A stretch of DNA of 58,605 nucleotides from an uncultured Spirochaetaceae bacterium (GTDB taxonomy: Bacteria; Spirochaetota; Spirochaetia; Sphaerochaetales; Sphaerochaetaceae): the NCBI GenBank assembly GCA_944389025.1, contig CALXKU010000016.1, forward strand, positions 1-58,605. The letters are read 5' to 3'. The notes beneath the pieces were generated by a model. That model had not been told where the DNA came from. It ran no database searches and worked only from the letters and a program-made list of their open reading frames with translations. Below are positions 34,079-43,487 of the stretch, in pieces. The first letter of the stretch is position 1, and every line of letters begins with the position of its first letter. The position numbers and the translations under genes are program-made.

Positions 34079-35644
34079 TCATTCATCCTTATTTTCATCA
34101 TCACGTCCCTTGGTACGTCTGAACTCATCGTAGCCGTACGGAACGGGTGCCTTCTTCACCCTTCTGCCCACTCCTCTCTCATCAGAGCGGAAACGCGGGC
34201 GCTCATCACGGTCCCTGCGCTCCATGCGTCTCTCATCATAGGACCTATCAGATCTGTAAGAGCCCTCTCTTCTTGGCCGCTCATCATTCCACCTGGAAGG
34301 CCTATCGCTTTTCTTGTCCCCATATTCCCTTCTGGGACGATCATCGAACCTGCGATCTCGATCTGAGCGCTCCGCTCTATCATAGCCTCTTCTCCCGTCA
34401 CGCTCCTCTCTTTTTCTCTCAGGGTAACCGGGTCTGTCATCAAATCTTCTCTTCTCCCTCCAAGGCCTGTCTGAATCAGGGTAGTCACGTCTATCCCTTC
34501 TGTCCTTGAAAGAGCCTCTCTCTATACCATATCCGCCCCTTCTCTCCTGCTTTCTGTAATCGGGACGGGCATCTCGTCTCTCTGGTCCCCACGCCTTTCT
34601 CTCTGTCGCCCTCGGCTTTCTCTCACTCTTCTCTTCCCCTGGGAGGGTCAGCCTCTCAAGGCTGTCATCATCCATAATCCTTTTCATCACTTCTCCCTTG
34701 AACTCTTTCACTTTCTCCAGCCTGAAAATACGAAGCAGACTTCTCTTCTTCGTAAACCCGAACGCCCTGAGTTCATCACTTACTTCCTTTATCTTATAAT
34801 ATGCCTTCAACCGTCCCTTATCCAGATTGAAGGATGAAAGATTCTCGCTGAATATTACGATACCGCCATCATTCAAGAGTTTGGTAAAATTGTATAGATA
34901 ATACAGATAGTCCTTCTTGAGATCAAAATCATGCGCCTTATGGGAATTCGAAAATGAAGGAGGATCGAATATTATAAGGTCCCATTTCCTCCTCTCCTTG
35001 AGAGCAGACTCAATGAAAGTCTCAGCATCAGAGGCTATCATCTGGTACTTGCTTCTGTCGAGAAAACCGTTTGAATCCATGTTCTCCCTGCCCCATGCTG
35101 TATAGACATTCGAAAGGTCCACGCTGTCTACGCTCTCTGCCCCACCTGCTGCGGCATAGACGCTGAAGGATGCTGTGTAGGAAAAGAGATTGAGAACCTT
35201 GAGGCCGAATGCGGCTTCCTCAACGCTTTTCCTCGTATTCGCCTGATCCAAAAAAAGGCCGGTATCAACATATTTTAAGAGTTCGACCCTGAACGTATGT
35301 CCGTTCTCTAGAACACTCAGGCTCAGGCTCTCATCCTCCTTCTCATGCTGCTCTCCCCTCTCCCTCTTCTTCCTTACCTTATAGAAGACCTTGTCGCTTT
35401 CTATATAAAGAAAACGGCGTACGAGATCGATGACCTCGACCATCATTGCCTCGCTAAGTGGCTCATCGCCATAATCGAGAATTCGAGCGTATGGGCCGTA
35501 AAGGTCGACGGTAACATCGAGCCCCTCAAGATTCCTGTCGTAGACTCTTGCGACGTTCGAACCGCTTTCCCTCATCAGTCTCCTTGCTTCAAGACCGTTA
35601 TGTTTCAATATTTTTGAAAAATCTTTCCTTAGAAAATCCTGCAT
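34079..35644 (-). CDS. RlmI-like 23S rRNA (cytosine-5) methyltransferase with Arg/Asp-rich tail
   Basis: The 521-residue protein has a PUA-like/EEHEE N-terminus and a SAM-binding domain: TGLFLDQANTR, VLNLFSYTASFSVYAAAGGA, DLSNVYTAWGRENMDSNGF and the catalytic-site motif DLIIFDPPSFS. That is the RlmI/RlmK-type large-subunit rRNA methyltransferase family (about 350-400 residues). Residues after about 340 form a low-complexity tail of about 180 residues rich in Arg, Asp, Tyr and Pro with repeats such as RRFDDRP and SDRPSR, probably disordered and RNA-binding. The ATG at 35644 is preferred; a TTG-type upstream extension has no support. Confidence 0.85.
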   Translation of the reverse strand: MQDFLRKDFSKILKHNGLEARRLMRESGSNVARVYDRNLEGLDVTVDLYGPYARILDYGDEPLSEAMMVEVIDLVRRFLYIESDKVFYKVRKKRERGEQHEKEDESLSLSVLENGHTFRVELLKYVDTGLFLDQANTRKSVEEAAFGLKVLNLFSYTASFSVYAAAGGAESVDSVDLSNVYTAWGRENMDSNGFLDRSKYQMIASDAETFIESALKERRKWDLIIFDPPSFSNSHKAHDFDLKKDYLYYLYNFTKLLNDGGIVIFSENLSSFNLDKGRLKAYYKIKEVSDELRAFGFTKKRSLLRIFRLEKVKEFKGEVMKRIMDDDSLERLTLPGEEKSERKPRATERKAWGPERRDARPDYRKQERRGGYGIERGSFKDRRDRRDYPDSDRPWREKRRFDDRPGYPERKREERDGRRGYDRAERSDRDRRFDDRPRREYGDKKSDRPSRWNDERPRREGSYRSDRSYDERRMERRDRDERPRFRSDERGVGRRVKKAPVPYGYDEFRRTKGRDDENKDE

Positions 35645-35689
35645 GATTATGGTATCATATATTATCTTTTGAAAAATGAGTACTGTTTT

Positions 35690-36139
35690 ATGCAATTAGA
35701 TGATGAAACACTTGATTTCCTTAAGCAAAGGGAAGAAAAACTTGGAGCTAAGATAACGATGCGCACATATGCGCTCTTCTATCTCTCATCAAGCGGGGAG
35801 AAAAGGGAGTACGGGGTTTTCATGTACTCCGACGGCAACACTTTCATTTTCGAGGATTTCGATCGTCCCCCAACCTTTCTGGGCATAGAGATAAAAAGAA
35901 AAAAGAAGAGCGAGTATGTTAAGATGGAGCATTCATTCAGAAAGAGTGATGTAAGCTCAGCATCGATCGTTTCCCATTCGGATGCCGTGAGATCGGTTGA
36001 GAAAGGTGGGATCTGCAAGCAGGCAGGGCTATTCACACGCCTTTTCAGGAAAACCCTTGTCGAGGTCACCCTGAAAGACGGGAAGAGATACTATTTTGAA
36101 ATGATGGACCCGAAGAAGTTCATCGATATGTTAAGGTAG
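35690..36139 (+). CDS. Conserved-type protein of unknown function
   Basis: The 149-residue protein starts MQLDDETLDFLKQREEKLG and is rich in beta strands with basic patches (LGIEIKRKKKSEYVKMEHSF, LVEVTLKDGKRYYFEMMDPKKF), which resembles a PH/GRAM-like barrel; this is an impression only. A TTG at 35669 would add seven residues. TATATT/TATTAT at 35658-35665 supports transcription starting near 35672 and use of the ATG. Nine bases separate it from the phosphomannomutase gene, so they form one unit. Confidence 0.65.
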   Translation: MQLDDETLDFLKQREEKLGAKITMRTYALFYLSSSGEKREYGVFMYSDGNTFIFEDFDRPPTFLGIEIKRKKKSEYVKMEHSFRKSDVSSASIVSHSDAVRSVEKGGICKQAGLFTRLFRKTLVEVTLKDGKRYYFEMMDPKKFIDMLR

Positions 36140-36147
36140 GAGTCATT

Positions 36148-37494
36148 ATGGGAGCATTCAAAGCTTATGACATCAGAGGAATCTACAACAAGGATTTCGA
36201 CAAGGAAACCGTATACAAGGTAGGCTATTTTCTGCCAACCCTTCTATCAACCGATCATGTGGTTGTGGGAAGGGATGTAAGGCTTACTAGCCCTGAGATC
36301 CATGAATACCTCTTAAAGGGTATAACAGACAGCGGTGCTGATGTATGGGACCTGGGGCTTGCAACAACCCCGATGGTCTATTTCTCTACGGTATTCCTTA
36401 ATGCGGATGCCTCAGTACAGATTACGGCAAGCCACAATCCGAAAGAGTATAACGGGCTGAAAATCTCAAGAAAGGATGCGATCCCGGTCGGAGGAGATAG
36501 CGGACTGAAAGAGCTTGAAAAGCTTGTTAGAGAAGAAAAAGTCTCTTTAAGCGGGAAGAAAGGAATAGTCAAGGATTACTCCTACGTCAAGGATGAGTAT
36601 GTAAAGTACCTCAGGAATTTCAGACCTCAGCTTGAAGGGCTCAACATCAGTATCGACTGCTCAAACGGAATGGCTAACCTCATAATCAAGGATGTGCTTG
36701 AGAATGATTCGGTACACTATATCTATGATACATTCGACGGTAGCTTCCCGAATCATGAGCCTAATCCGCTTGAAGAGAAGAACTGCAGTGCTATTAAAGC
36801 CGAGACCCTTAAAAACGGAAGTGATGTCGGCATAATCTATGACGGTGATGCGGACCGCGTCATGTTCATAGATGAGAAGGGCCGTTTCATCCAGCCGGAC
36901 TACATCACCGCAGTCCTTGGTTACTACTATATGAAAAAAGGACTGAAAGGAAATTCCCTCGTCGACATAAGGACTAGCAGAAGCACGACCGAATATCTTG
37001 AGTCAATAGGCTTTCCACCGACAATTTGGAAGGTCGGGCATGCCTTTGCAAAGCTTAAGATCAGGGAGATTGACGGCATCTTCGGGGGAGAGCTTGCCGG
37101 GCACTACTACTTCAGAAAAGATTTCTTCAACTGCGACAGCGGAGTTCTTGCCTCCCTTCTCGTGCTCAGTGTCGTAAAGAGCCTGAAAGAGAACGGAGAG
37201 ACACTCTCGTCATTCATAGACTCAATCGTGAAATATTCAAACACCGGCGAGGTCAATTTCAAGCTTGATGAGAAAGATGAATGCATCGCCGCCATCCTTT
37301 CCCATTATGAGAAGGAAGGCCCTATGAAAGTTCTCGATTTCGACGGTTACAGAATTGAATTCCCATCCTGGTGGCTAAGTGTGAGAAAGAGCAACACCGA
37401 ACCGTATCTGAGAATCGTTCTGGAAGCAAGGAGCGAGGCGGAGAAGGATGCGAGGATGAAAGAGATAGAAGGTATTATCGCGAAATTCAAGTAG
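36148..37494 (+). CDS. manB: Phosphomannomutase / phosphoglucomutase
   Basis: The 448-residue alpha-D-phosphohexomutase has the phosphoserine loop TASHNPKEYNGLKI, the Mg-binding DGDADRVMF, the sugar-binding GGELAGHYYF and the phosphate-binding RKSNTEPYLR. It interconverts 1- and 6-phosphates of mannose and/or glucose, feeding GDP-mannose or glycogen/UDP-glucose synthesis. galE follows 58 bases later. Specificity between mannose and glucose cannot be read from sequence. Confidence 0.93.
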   Translation: MGAFKAYDIRGIYNKDFDKETVYKVGYFLPTLLSTDHVVVGRDVRLTSPEIHEYLLKGITDSGADVWDLGLATTPMVYFSTVFLNADASVQITASHNPKEYNGLKISRKDAIPVGGDSGLKELEKLVREEKVSLSGKKGIVKDYSYVKDEYVKYLRNFRPQLEGLNISIDCSNGMANLIIKDVLENDSVHYIYDTFDGSFPNHEPNPLEEKNCSAIKAETLKNGSDVGIIYDGDADRVMFIDEKGRFIQPDYITAVLGYYYMKKGLKGNSLVDIRTSRSTTEYLESIGFPPTIWKVGHAFAKLKIREIDGIFGGELAGHYYFRKDFFNCDSGVLASLLVLSVVKSLKENGETLSSFIDSIVKYSNTGEVNFKLDEKDECIAAILSHYEKEGPMKVLDFDGYRIEFPSWWLSVRKSNTEPYLRIVLEARSEAEKDARMKEIEGIIAKFK

Positions 37495-37552
37495 CCGTCC
37501 TTTCATCTTTTTTCTAAAAGAAGTAAAATCTCATCAAAAGGAGAAGAAGAAA

Positions 37553-38542
37553 ATGAAAGTAATACTCTTTGGAGGAGCCGGATATATCGGAACTCATGTA
37601 GCCCTTTCATTCCTGGAGAGGGGTGATGAGGTTGGTATCTATGATAACCTCTCAACAGGCCTTGAAAGCAATGTGAGCCCGGATGCGAAGTTCTATCTGG
37701 GGGATATTCTGGACAGGGACAGGGTTCGCGAAGTCCTTTCAGAAGGCTGGGATGTCGCAGTTCATCTTGCCGCGTTCAAAGCTGCAGGGGAATCGATGGT
37801 TAAGCCTGAGAAATACAGTGAGAACAATATCACAGGGTCACTCATATTGATTACCGAATGCCTGAACGCCGGATGCAAGAATTTCATCCTCTCATCATCC
37901 GCAGCGACATACGGTGAACCGCAGTATCTGCCAATAGATGAGAAACACCCGACGAATCCTGAGAACTACTATGGCTATACGAAACTCTGCATAGAGCAGA
38001 ACCTTGAATGGTATTCTAAACTCAAAGGGCTTAATTACGCAGCACTGAGATACTTCAATGCCGCAGGTTATGATGTGGATGGAAAGATGCTTGGCCTTGA
38101 AAGGAATCCTGCAAACCTCATTCCAATCGTCATGGAAGCGGCATGCGGAATCAGGCCTAACGTGCTCATATTCGGAAACGACTACCCTACCGAGGACGGA
38201 ACCGGGGTAAGGGATTATGTGCATGTCACCGATCTTGCCGATGCCCATGTCAAAGCCGCAGACTACATCATGAGTAAGAACAAGAATCTTGTGGTCAATC
38301 TTGGCTCAGAGAAGGGACTTTCGGTAATGCAGATTGTAGAGGCTGCAAGAAGAATCACAGGAAAAGAGATTCCAGCGATTATCAGCCCGCGCAGACCTGG
38401 AGATCCGGCAAAGCTCGTTGCTGCATCCGCCTATGCCAAGAAGGAGCTCGGATGGAGCGCGAAACACAGCGATCTCGATACGATAATAAGCTCAACGTGG
38501 AAAGTCTACGAGGAGAATATGAAAAAGAAAAGCGGAAAGTAA
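37553..38542 (+). CDS. galE: UDP-glucose 4-epimerase
   Basis: The 329-residue short-chain dehydrogenase-type enzyme has NAD-binding GGAGYIGTH, the catalytic SSAATYG with the Tyr-x-x-x-Lys motif YGYTK, LRYFNAAGYD, and GDGT-like TEDGTGVRDYVHVTDLADAH. It interconverts UDP-glucose and UDP-galactose for polysaccharide or lipid sugars. AAAAGGAGAAG precedes the ATG. A terminator follows. Confidence 0.95.
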   Translation: MKVILFGGAGYIGTHVALSFLERGDEVGIYDNLSTGLESNVSPDAKFYLGDILDRDRVREVLSEGWDVAVHLAAFKAAGESMVKPEKYSENNITGSLILITECLNAGCKNFILSSSAATYGEPQYLPIDEKHPTNPENYYGYTKLCIEQNLEWYSKLKGLNYAALRYFNAAGYDVDGKMLGLERNPANLIPIVMEAACGIRPNVLIFGNDYPTEDGTGVRDYVHVTDLADAHVKAADYIMSKNKNLVVNLGSEKGLSVMQIVEAARRITGKEIPAIISPRRPGDPAKLVAASAYAKKELGWSAKHSDLDTIISSTWKVYEENMKKKSGK

Positions 38543-38551
38543 CCGTCATGA

Positions 38552-38581
38552 GGGGAGGATTAGATGCCTCCCCTTTTGCTT
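38552..38581 (+). terminator. Rho-independent terminator after galE
   Basis: GGGGAGG, eight-base loop, CCTCCCC, then TTTTGCTTTT. Confidence 0.8.
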
Positions 38582-38691
38582 TTCCTCAATTTACGTGTCT
38601 GAATTTATTGCATATGTTAATAGAAGCGTTTTCTATTTTGCTCATATTGCTTTTTTCCAATCAGCCAATATAATGACTGAGAGAGGATATT

Positions 38692-39930
38692 ATGAACGAC
38701 AACAGGGATTTCGAATACATAGTAAGAACTAAGAAAAAAGATTTTTCCAAGGCGGATGAGCTTTTCAACATAAAGTATGCCCGCATCGCACGCTCTTTCC
38801 ATCGCCAGATACCGGGCTATAAGATGACGAGCCTCAAGAGCCTTCCGAATCTTGCTCAGATGATCGGTCTTGAGGGAATTTATGTGAAGGATGAATCAGA
38901 ACGCCTTCATCTGAACTCATTCAAGGTAATGGGTGGAAGTTTCGCCATCGCACGTTTCATCCAGAAAAAGCTCAGCCTTAGCGATGAACAGCTCTCATAT
39001 GACTATCTTGTAAGCCCTGAATGCCATGAGAAGCTCAAGGACCTTACGTTTGCATCCGCTACAGATGGAAACCATGGACGAGGAATCGCATGGGCTTCGA
39101 TGAAACTCAATCTCAAATGCGTAATTTATGTTCATAAGTACACATCGCAGGCAAGAATAGATGCCATAAGAAGCTATGGTGCCCGTGTCGAAGTCGTCGA
39201 TGGGAATTATGATGATGCTGTTCGCAAAATCGCTGAGGATGCGGAGAAATACGGCTGGCAGATCATAAGTGACACATCCTGGCCTGGCTACGAGGAAATA
39301 CCAACCTGGATCATGCAGGGCTATACAACGATAATGCTTGAAGCTCAGGAGGAGTTCGCAGGACTGGGAATAAACAGGCCTACCCACATATTCGTTCAGG
39401 CAGGTGTGGGTGCGCTCGCAGCGGCAACAATCGGTTTCTACGCCTCCCTTTTCAAGGATGATCCACCAAAGTTCATAGTTGTCGAGCCTGATAAGGCGGC
39501 ATGCATCTATGAGACCGCGAGATATAACGATGGAACACTCCACAACATAACAGGTTCGCTTGATACCATAATGGCGGGTCTTGCGTGCGGGGAAGCTAGC
39601 CCAATCGCGTGGCAGGTGCTCGATGGAACGGTTGACGCCTTCATGAAAGTACCTGATTACACCGCAGCCAGGGGAATGAGAATCCTTGCCGTCCCACTTA
39701 AGGGAGACCCGTTCGTAATTTCCGGTGAAAGCGGTGCTGTTCCTCTAGGCGCTCTTTATTCGATAATGACCGAAAGCGGCTCGGAGGGACTCAGGAAGGT
39801 TCTTGGCTTGAATGAAAAGTCCAACGTTCTCATCATAAATACCGAAGGGAATACGGATCCGACCCATTTCAGGCAGATCATATGGGATGGCCAGGACAGC
39901 GTACCGGAGGACTTCCTAACACAGAAATGA
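38692..39930 (+). CDS. dpaL: Diaminopropionate ammonia-lyase
   Basis: The 412-residue fold-type II PLP enzyme splits 2,3-diaminopropionate into pyruvate and two ammonia. The Schiff-base Lys lies in LNSFKVMGGSFA; FASATDGNHGRGIAWA, TWIMQGYTTIM, VQAGVGALAAA and SGESGAVPLGALY follow the DpaL/YgeX family. Length is normal. TATAAT and a weak GAGAGG site precede the ATG. It is monocistronic, bounded by two terminators; no other catabolic gene for this substrate is nearby. Confidence 0.92.
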   Translation: MNDNRDFEYIVRTKKKDFSKADELFNIKYARIARSFHRQIPGYKMTSLKSLPNLAQMIGLEGIYVKDESERLHLNSFKVMGGSFAIARFIQKKLSLSDEQLSYDYLVSPECHEKLKDLTFASATDGNHGRGIAWASMKLNLKCVIYVHKYTSQARIDAIRSYGARVEVVDGNYDDAVRKIAEDAEKYGWQIISDTSWPGYEEIPTWIMQGYTTIMLEAQEEFAGLGINRPTHIFVQAGVGALAAATIGFYASLFKDDPPKFIVVEPDKAACIYETARYNDGTLHNITGSLDTIMAGLACGEASPIAWQVLDGTVDAFMKVPDYTAARGMRILAVPLKGDPFVISGESGAVPLGALYSIMTESGSEGLRKVLGLNEKSNVLIINTEGNTDPTHFRQIIWDGQDSVPEDFLTQK

Positions 39931-39934
39931 TATC

Positions 39935-39962
39935 ATCCCAGCTTTACGGCTGGGATTTTTTC
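39935..39962 (+). terminator. Rho-independent terminator after dpaL
   Basis: ATCCCAGC, six-base loop, GCTGGGAT, then TTTTTTC. Confidence 0.9.
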
Positions 39963-40008
39963 ATCACTCTCAATTGACCCGGGACGATTTTTCCCCTACC
40001 CTTGAAGA

Positions 40009-41655
40009 ATGCTGAGAAAAATAAGGGACATATTTTATGAGCTCTTTCTTCTGCTCATATCGGTTTCTCTCACATCACTTTGTTTTCCAACCGTCATAAA
40101 TCTTGACGGCTTTGGACTGCTATCATTCATATCCCTTATACCACTATTTCTCCTGATCATAAGAACGAATTATGTAAGAGCCCCCATACACGGGTTCCTC
40201 TTCGGCTTTCTTCTCTACATCGTCTACAATTACTGGCTCAGTACGTTCCACCCTCTTGCCATATTCATCGCCCCGATCATCGAAGGTGCGAAATACATGA
40301 TCGCTTTCCCACTGCTCAAGCTTCCTTTCTCACTTTTCAAAAAACGTGGATACCTGCTTTCAACGCTCGTCTTCATCTCCTTCTATTATCTTGCCGAGAG
40401 GGGCTTCCTCGGCTACCCATACGGGAACATCAGTGCGTCCTTATGGAATTACCCTGCACTGATACAGAGCGCGTCAATTACAGGCATCTGGGGAATCATC
40501 TTCATACAGATAGTTTTCCAGGCTTTCATTGCGGAGCGTATCAGCAGGAGGGATGGCCTTATTCATTTTAAACTGGACATCATTTCATACATCGTCCTTT
40601 TCAGCATAAACCTCGTCTATGGGACGATTGCTTTCAACTATTATGATAACAAGAAAGCGGAAAGAGTGATAAGAATCGCATCCATAGAACACTCTGCCGA
40701 TACCTGGATCGGAGGAAGCAGGACGTACAGGAAGAACCTCGACACACTCATACGCCTTACAAAAGAGGCGATGACTGAAAACCCAGATATGGTCGTATGG
40801 AGCGAGACGGCGTTCGTACCCTCCGTCACATGGCATATGGCATACCCTATAAGCTCGTTCACATCCCGTATGGTCGATGATTTCGTCTCTTTCGGTCTAT
40901 CTCTCGGCGTTCCCCTTGTGACTGGAAATCCGGAGGGCATACTGAAAGATCCCACCCTTCCTCCCTACCTTGATAACGGGGAGTGGAATGTCGACTATTA
41001 CAATACCGTAATCTATTTCAACAATGGAAAAGTGGAGGATACGTACCGTAAGCAGCACCTGGTGCCATTTACAGAGCATTTTCCATACCAGGAGCTCTTT
41101 CCCCGCCTGACAGCCCTTCTCATAGCCAACGATTACAACTGGTGGCTTGAGGGAGAAGAGCCTACAGTATTCAACTATGACGGGATAGGATTCAGCACAC
41201 CTATCTGCTTTGAGGACACTTTCGGTTATCTGTCAGCGGCTTTTGTAAGAAACGGGTCAGACATGCTGATAAACCTGACAAATGACGTATGGAGCAAGTC
41301 CACTGTGGCTGAGATGCAGCATATGCAGCTTGCGGTATTCAGAGCAATAGAGAACAGAAGGCCGATGCTCAGAAGTACGAACAGCGGGATTACCTGCCTG
41401 ATAGAACCCAGCGGAAAAGTGAAGGATATGCTGGAACCGTTCATTGAGACATACCACGTCTATGAAGTCCCGCTCTACCAGAAAGAAGGGCTCACGTTCT
41501 ACACAAGACATACGGATCTTTTCGCACATCTTTCCATCTTTTATTCTTTCATCCTCTTTTTCTACGCAATCGCATCCAAAGCTCTTGAAAAGAAAAAGGA
41601 AAAAGATGCATTATCAAGTGTTTTTGAAATGATGGATGAACGCGTTGAGTGTTAA
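40009..41655 (+). CDS. lnt: Apolipoprotein N-acyltransferase
   Basis: The 548-residue protein has about six to eight N-terminal helices, then a nitrilase-fold domain with the triad Glu in VVWSETAF, Lys in DTYRKQHLVPF and Cys in STPICFEDTF, and a final membrane segment. It adds the third acyl chain to lipoproteins at the inner membrane, consistent with the many lipoproteins in this window. TTGACC, 17 bases, TACCCT ends six bases before the ATG, and there is no Shine-Dalgarno: probable leaderless mRNA. Confidence 0.94.
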   Translation: MLRKIRDIFYELFLLLISVSLTSLCFPTVINLDGFGLLSFISLIPLFLLIIRTNYVRAPIHGFLFGFLLYIVYNYWLSTFHPLAIFIAPIIEGAKYMIAFPLLKLPFSLFKKRGYLLSTLVFISFYYLAERGFLGYPYGNISASLWNYPALIQSASITGIWGIIFIQIVFQAFIAERISRRDGLIHFKLDIISYIVLFSINLVYGTIAFNYYDNKKAERVIRIASIEHSADTWIGGSRTYRKNLDTLIRLTKEAMTENPDMVVWSETAFVPSVTWHMAYPISSFTSRMVDDFVSFGLSLGVPLVTGNPEGILKDPTLPPYLDNGEWNVDYYNTVIYFNNGKVEDTYRKQHLVPFTEHFPYQELFPRLTALLIANDYNWWLEGEEPTVFNYDGIGFSTPICFEDTFGYLSAAFVRNGSDMLINLTNDVWSKSTVAEMQHMQLAVFRAIENRRPMLRSTNSGITCLIEPSGKVKDMLEPFIETYHVYEVPLYQKEGLTFYTRHTDLFAHLSIFYSFILFFYAIASKALEKKKEKDALSSVFEMMDERVEC

Positions 41656-41722
41656 CAGGTAATTCACATACGCTTAATCCTTATTTTTCCCGGAGGAAAG
41701 ATACTAAGCTCAGGAGAAGACG

Positions 41723-42262
41723 TTGGATAAGAAAAGCCACATAAAAATAGCATCTGTTACCTTTTCAAGCCTCTTCCCCTTTTATGGGACTCTGAAAAGA
41801 TATGCATACATCTACGGCTCAGTAGAACCTGATCTGAACGTATTCACATATCTTAGAGGCCATGGGGAGAAAAGGGTCAGGGCATACATACTTGAAGAGC
41901 TGAACAGGCTGAGCAGGAAGCAATACTGGAGCATTCTTGATTTCTACAAAGCGGGAAGAATCTCACACTACATCGTAGACTCGTTCACACTCCCACATAC
42001 AAGGATGTTCAAAGGAAACATCAAGGAGCATATCGCATGGGAGAAGACTCTTGCGAGAAAAGTCATGGGAGAGAACGAATTCCCAGTAAGACGTGACATA
42101 GGCTTCACTCTTGATGAGATAAAAGAAAGGTATCTTTCGGCCAAAGCAAGCATCGAGAATGACATCCTTTTCTCAATTTCTGCCCTATTCAGACTTCTGC
42201 AGAGGGCATTCACCCCTGAACTTGCTATCCAGTTCAGCCTTGAAAAAGCCTCCATACGCTGA
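41723..42262 (+). CDS. Zinc-dependent phospholipase C-like protein
   Basis: The 179-residue protein starts at TTG after CAGGAGAAGACG. KRYAYIYGSVEPDLNVFTYLRGH, FYKAGRISHYIVDSFTLPHT and IKEHIAWEKTL carry the His/Asp/Glu pattern of the Zn-dependent PLC fold (PF00882-like), in which three zinc ions are bound. No signal peptide is seen, so it seems cytoplasmic, unlike toxins of this fold. Substrate unknown. Confidence 0.75.
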   Translation: MDKKSHIKIASVTFSSLFPFYGTLKRYAYIYGSVEPDLNVFTYLRGHGEKRVRAYILEELNRLSRKQYWSILDFYKAGRISHYIVDSFTLPHTRMFKGNIKEHIAWEKTLARKVMGENEFPVRRDIGFTLDEIKERYLSAKASIENDILFSISALFRLLQRAFTPELAIQFSLEKASIR

Positions 42263-42325
42263 AACGAGAAAAGAACATCATATCCTGTTTTACTTTTTGT
42301 ACCCCCTTAGTCTATAATAAAAAAC

Positions 42326-43426
42326 ATGCTGGAGAGGGACTTCTACATTCTTAAGCTCATCAAAGCAAAAGAAAGAGCTGGGCTCAAACTGATAAGAGGA
42401 GGAGAGAAAACAGGAAAAAGCACACTCCTGAAAAAACTCTATGAAAGAAAAGAGCTGGGACATTCCATTCTGCTTGATAGATCGAGCTTAAGCGAGCTCA
42501 GAAAAGCCTATGAGAAAAACAGTGCAGCCTTAAAAAGGAAGATGAGCCTTTTGTTTGATGATGTAGATAAGCTGGATCCCGAAGAGACTGAGCTCATATT
42601 AAGCCTTGCCAGGATAGAAAACCTTTGCATATATGCTACATGCACATCATGCATTCCACTAAAAAAGCATAAGGCATGGGATGATAATAAAGTGGAAATC
42701 TTCCCGCTATACCCACTCTCCTTCTCACAATTCCTAAACTTCTATTCGCTCGCGAACAACGCCACATCACTTGAGAAATATGAGAACAGCATCGCCATAT
42801 TCCCTCTTCATATGAGGAGCGTCTCAGAGCCTGTAGCACTCAGCATATACCTTGATGAGCTCAGCAATGCAAAGGCATTTCTTAGAAGGGAGTACGGTAT
42901 AAGAAAAGATGAAACACTCCATCTACTTAGATTCATCGCAGCAAACATCGGAAGAATACTCTCAATCGGGGATATATCACACAGAACAAAACTGGATAAG
43001 AAATGTGTATCCTCAATACTTGAAAAATTCGAAGACCAGAATATGATAGCCTCCATTCCCGGCTATGATGAACTTAAAGATGAACTTCTCAGCTCAGGAA
43101 GAAAATATTATATAAGTGACAATTATTTCATAAGACAGCTATCAGGGGAGAGCGGGTGTCCCCTTCTGCTTGAGAACATGGTGGCAATCGAACTTCTTAG
43201 AAGGGAGGAGAGGCTGTTCTACGGAGTCGAGTCCACTTTCATCGCATTCTCGGATTACGAGAAGAAGATTTTCAGAATTGAAGAAAACGGTGATGAGGTA
43301 GAATCTCAATACGAGGATTCAATCAGAGCCGAGAAAAAGTATGTAATAGCACCGAAAATAAGCAGTATCAGAAAAAACGGGGTGCAATACCTGACCGCAT
43401 TAACATTTCTATCAGGGAAATGGTGA
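42326..43426 (+). CDS. AAA-type ATPase with DUF4143-like C-terminus
   Basis: The 366-residue protein has Walker A LIRGGEKTGKSTLLKKL, Walker B MSLLFDDVDKLDPEE and then a winged-helix plus nuclease-like C-terminal domain (ISHRTKLDKKCVSSILEKFED; LLENMVAIELLRREERLFYG) typical of AAA_14/DUF4143 proteins. Their role is unknown; some are suspected to be mobile or defence-related. TTTACT, 18 bases, TATAAT ends seven bases before the ATG, with no Shine-Dalgarno. Confidence 0.82.
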   Translation: MLERDFYILKLIKAKERAGLKLIRGGEKTGKSTLLKKLYERKELGHSILLDRSSLSELRKAYEKNSAALKRKMSLLFDDVDKLDPEETELILSLARIENLCIYATCTSCIPLKKHKAWDDNKVEIFPLYPLSFSQFLNFYSLANNATSLEKYENSIAIFPLHMRSVSEPVALSIYLDELSNAKAFLRREYGIRKDETLHLLRFIAANIGRILSIGDISHRTKLDKKCVSSILEKFEDQNMIASIPGYDELKDELLSSGRKYYISDNYFIRQLSGESGCPLLLENMVAIELLRREERLFYGVESTFIAFSDYEKKIFRIEENGDEVESQYEDSIRAEKKYVIAPKISSIRKNGVQYLTALTFLSGKW

Positions 43427-43487
43427 TATCATAAGTCTTAAATCATCTTCACTTCCCGCCTCATTCATGCTAAAGTAGCTATAGGCC

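Noticed and set aside
34147-34509. Plus-strand and alternative-frame minus-strand ORFs in the Arg-rich tail of the methyltransferase
   Set aside because: They are composition artefacts of CGN/GAY-rich codons; the tail is in frame with an intact methyltransferase domain.
38995-39543. 182-codon minus-strand frame within dpaL
   Set aside because: Antisense shadow; dpaL has the full set of PLP-enzyme motifs and its own terminator.
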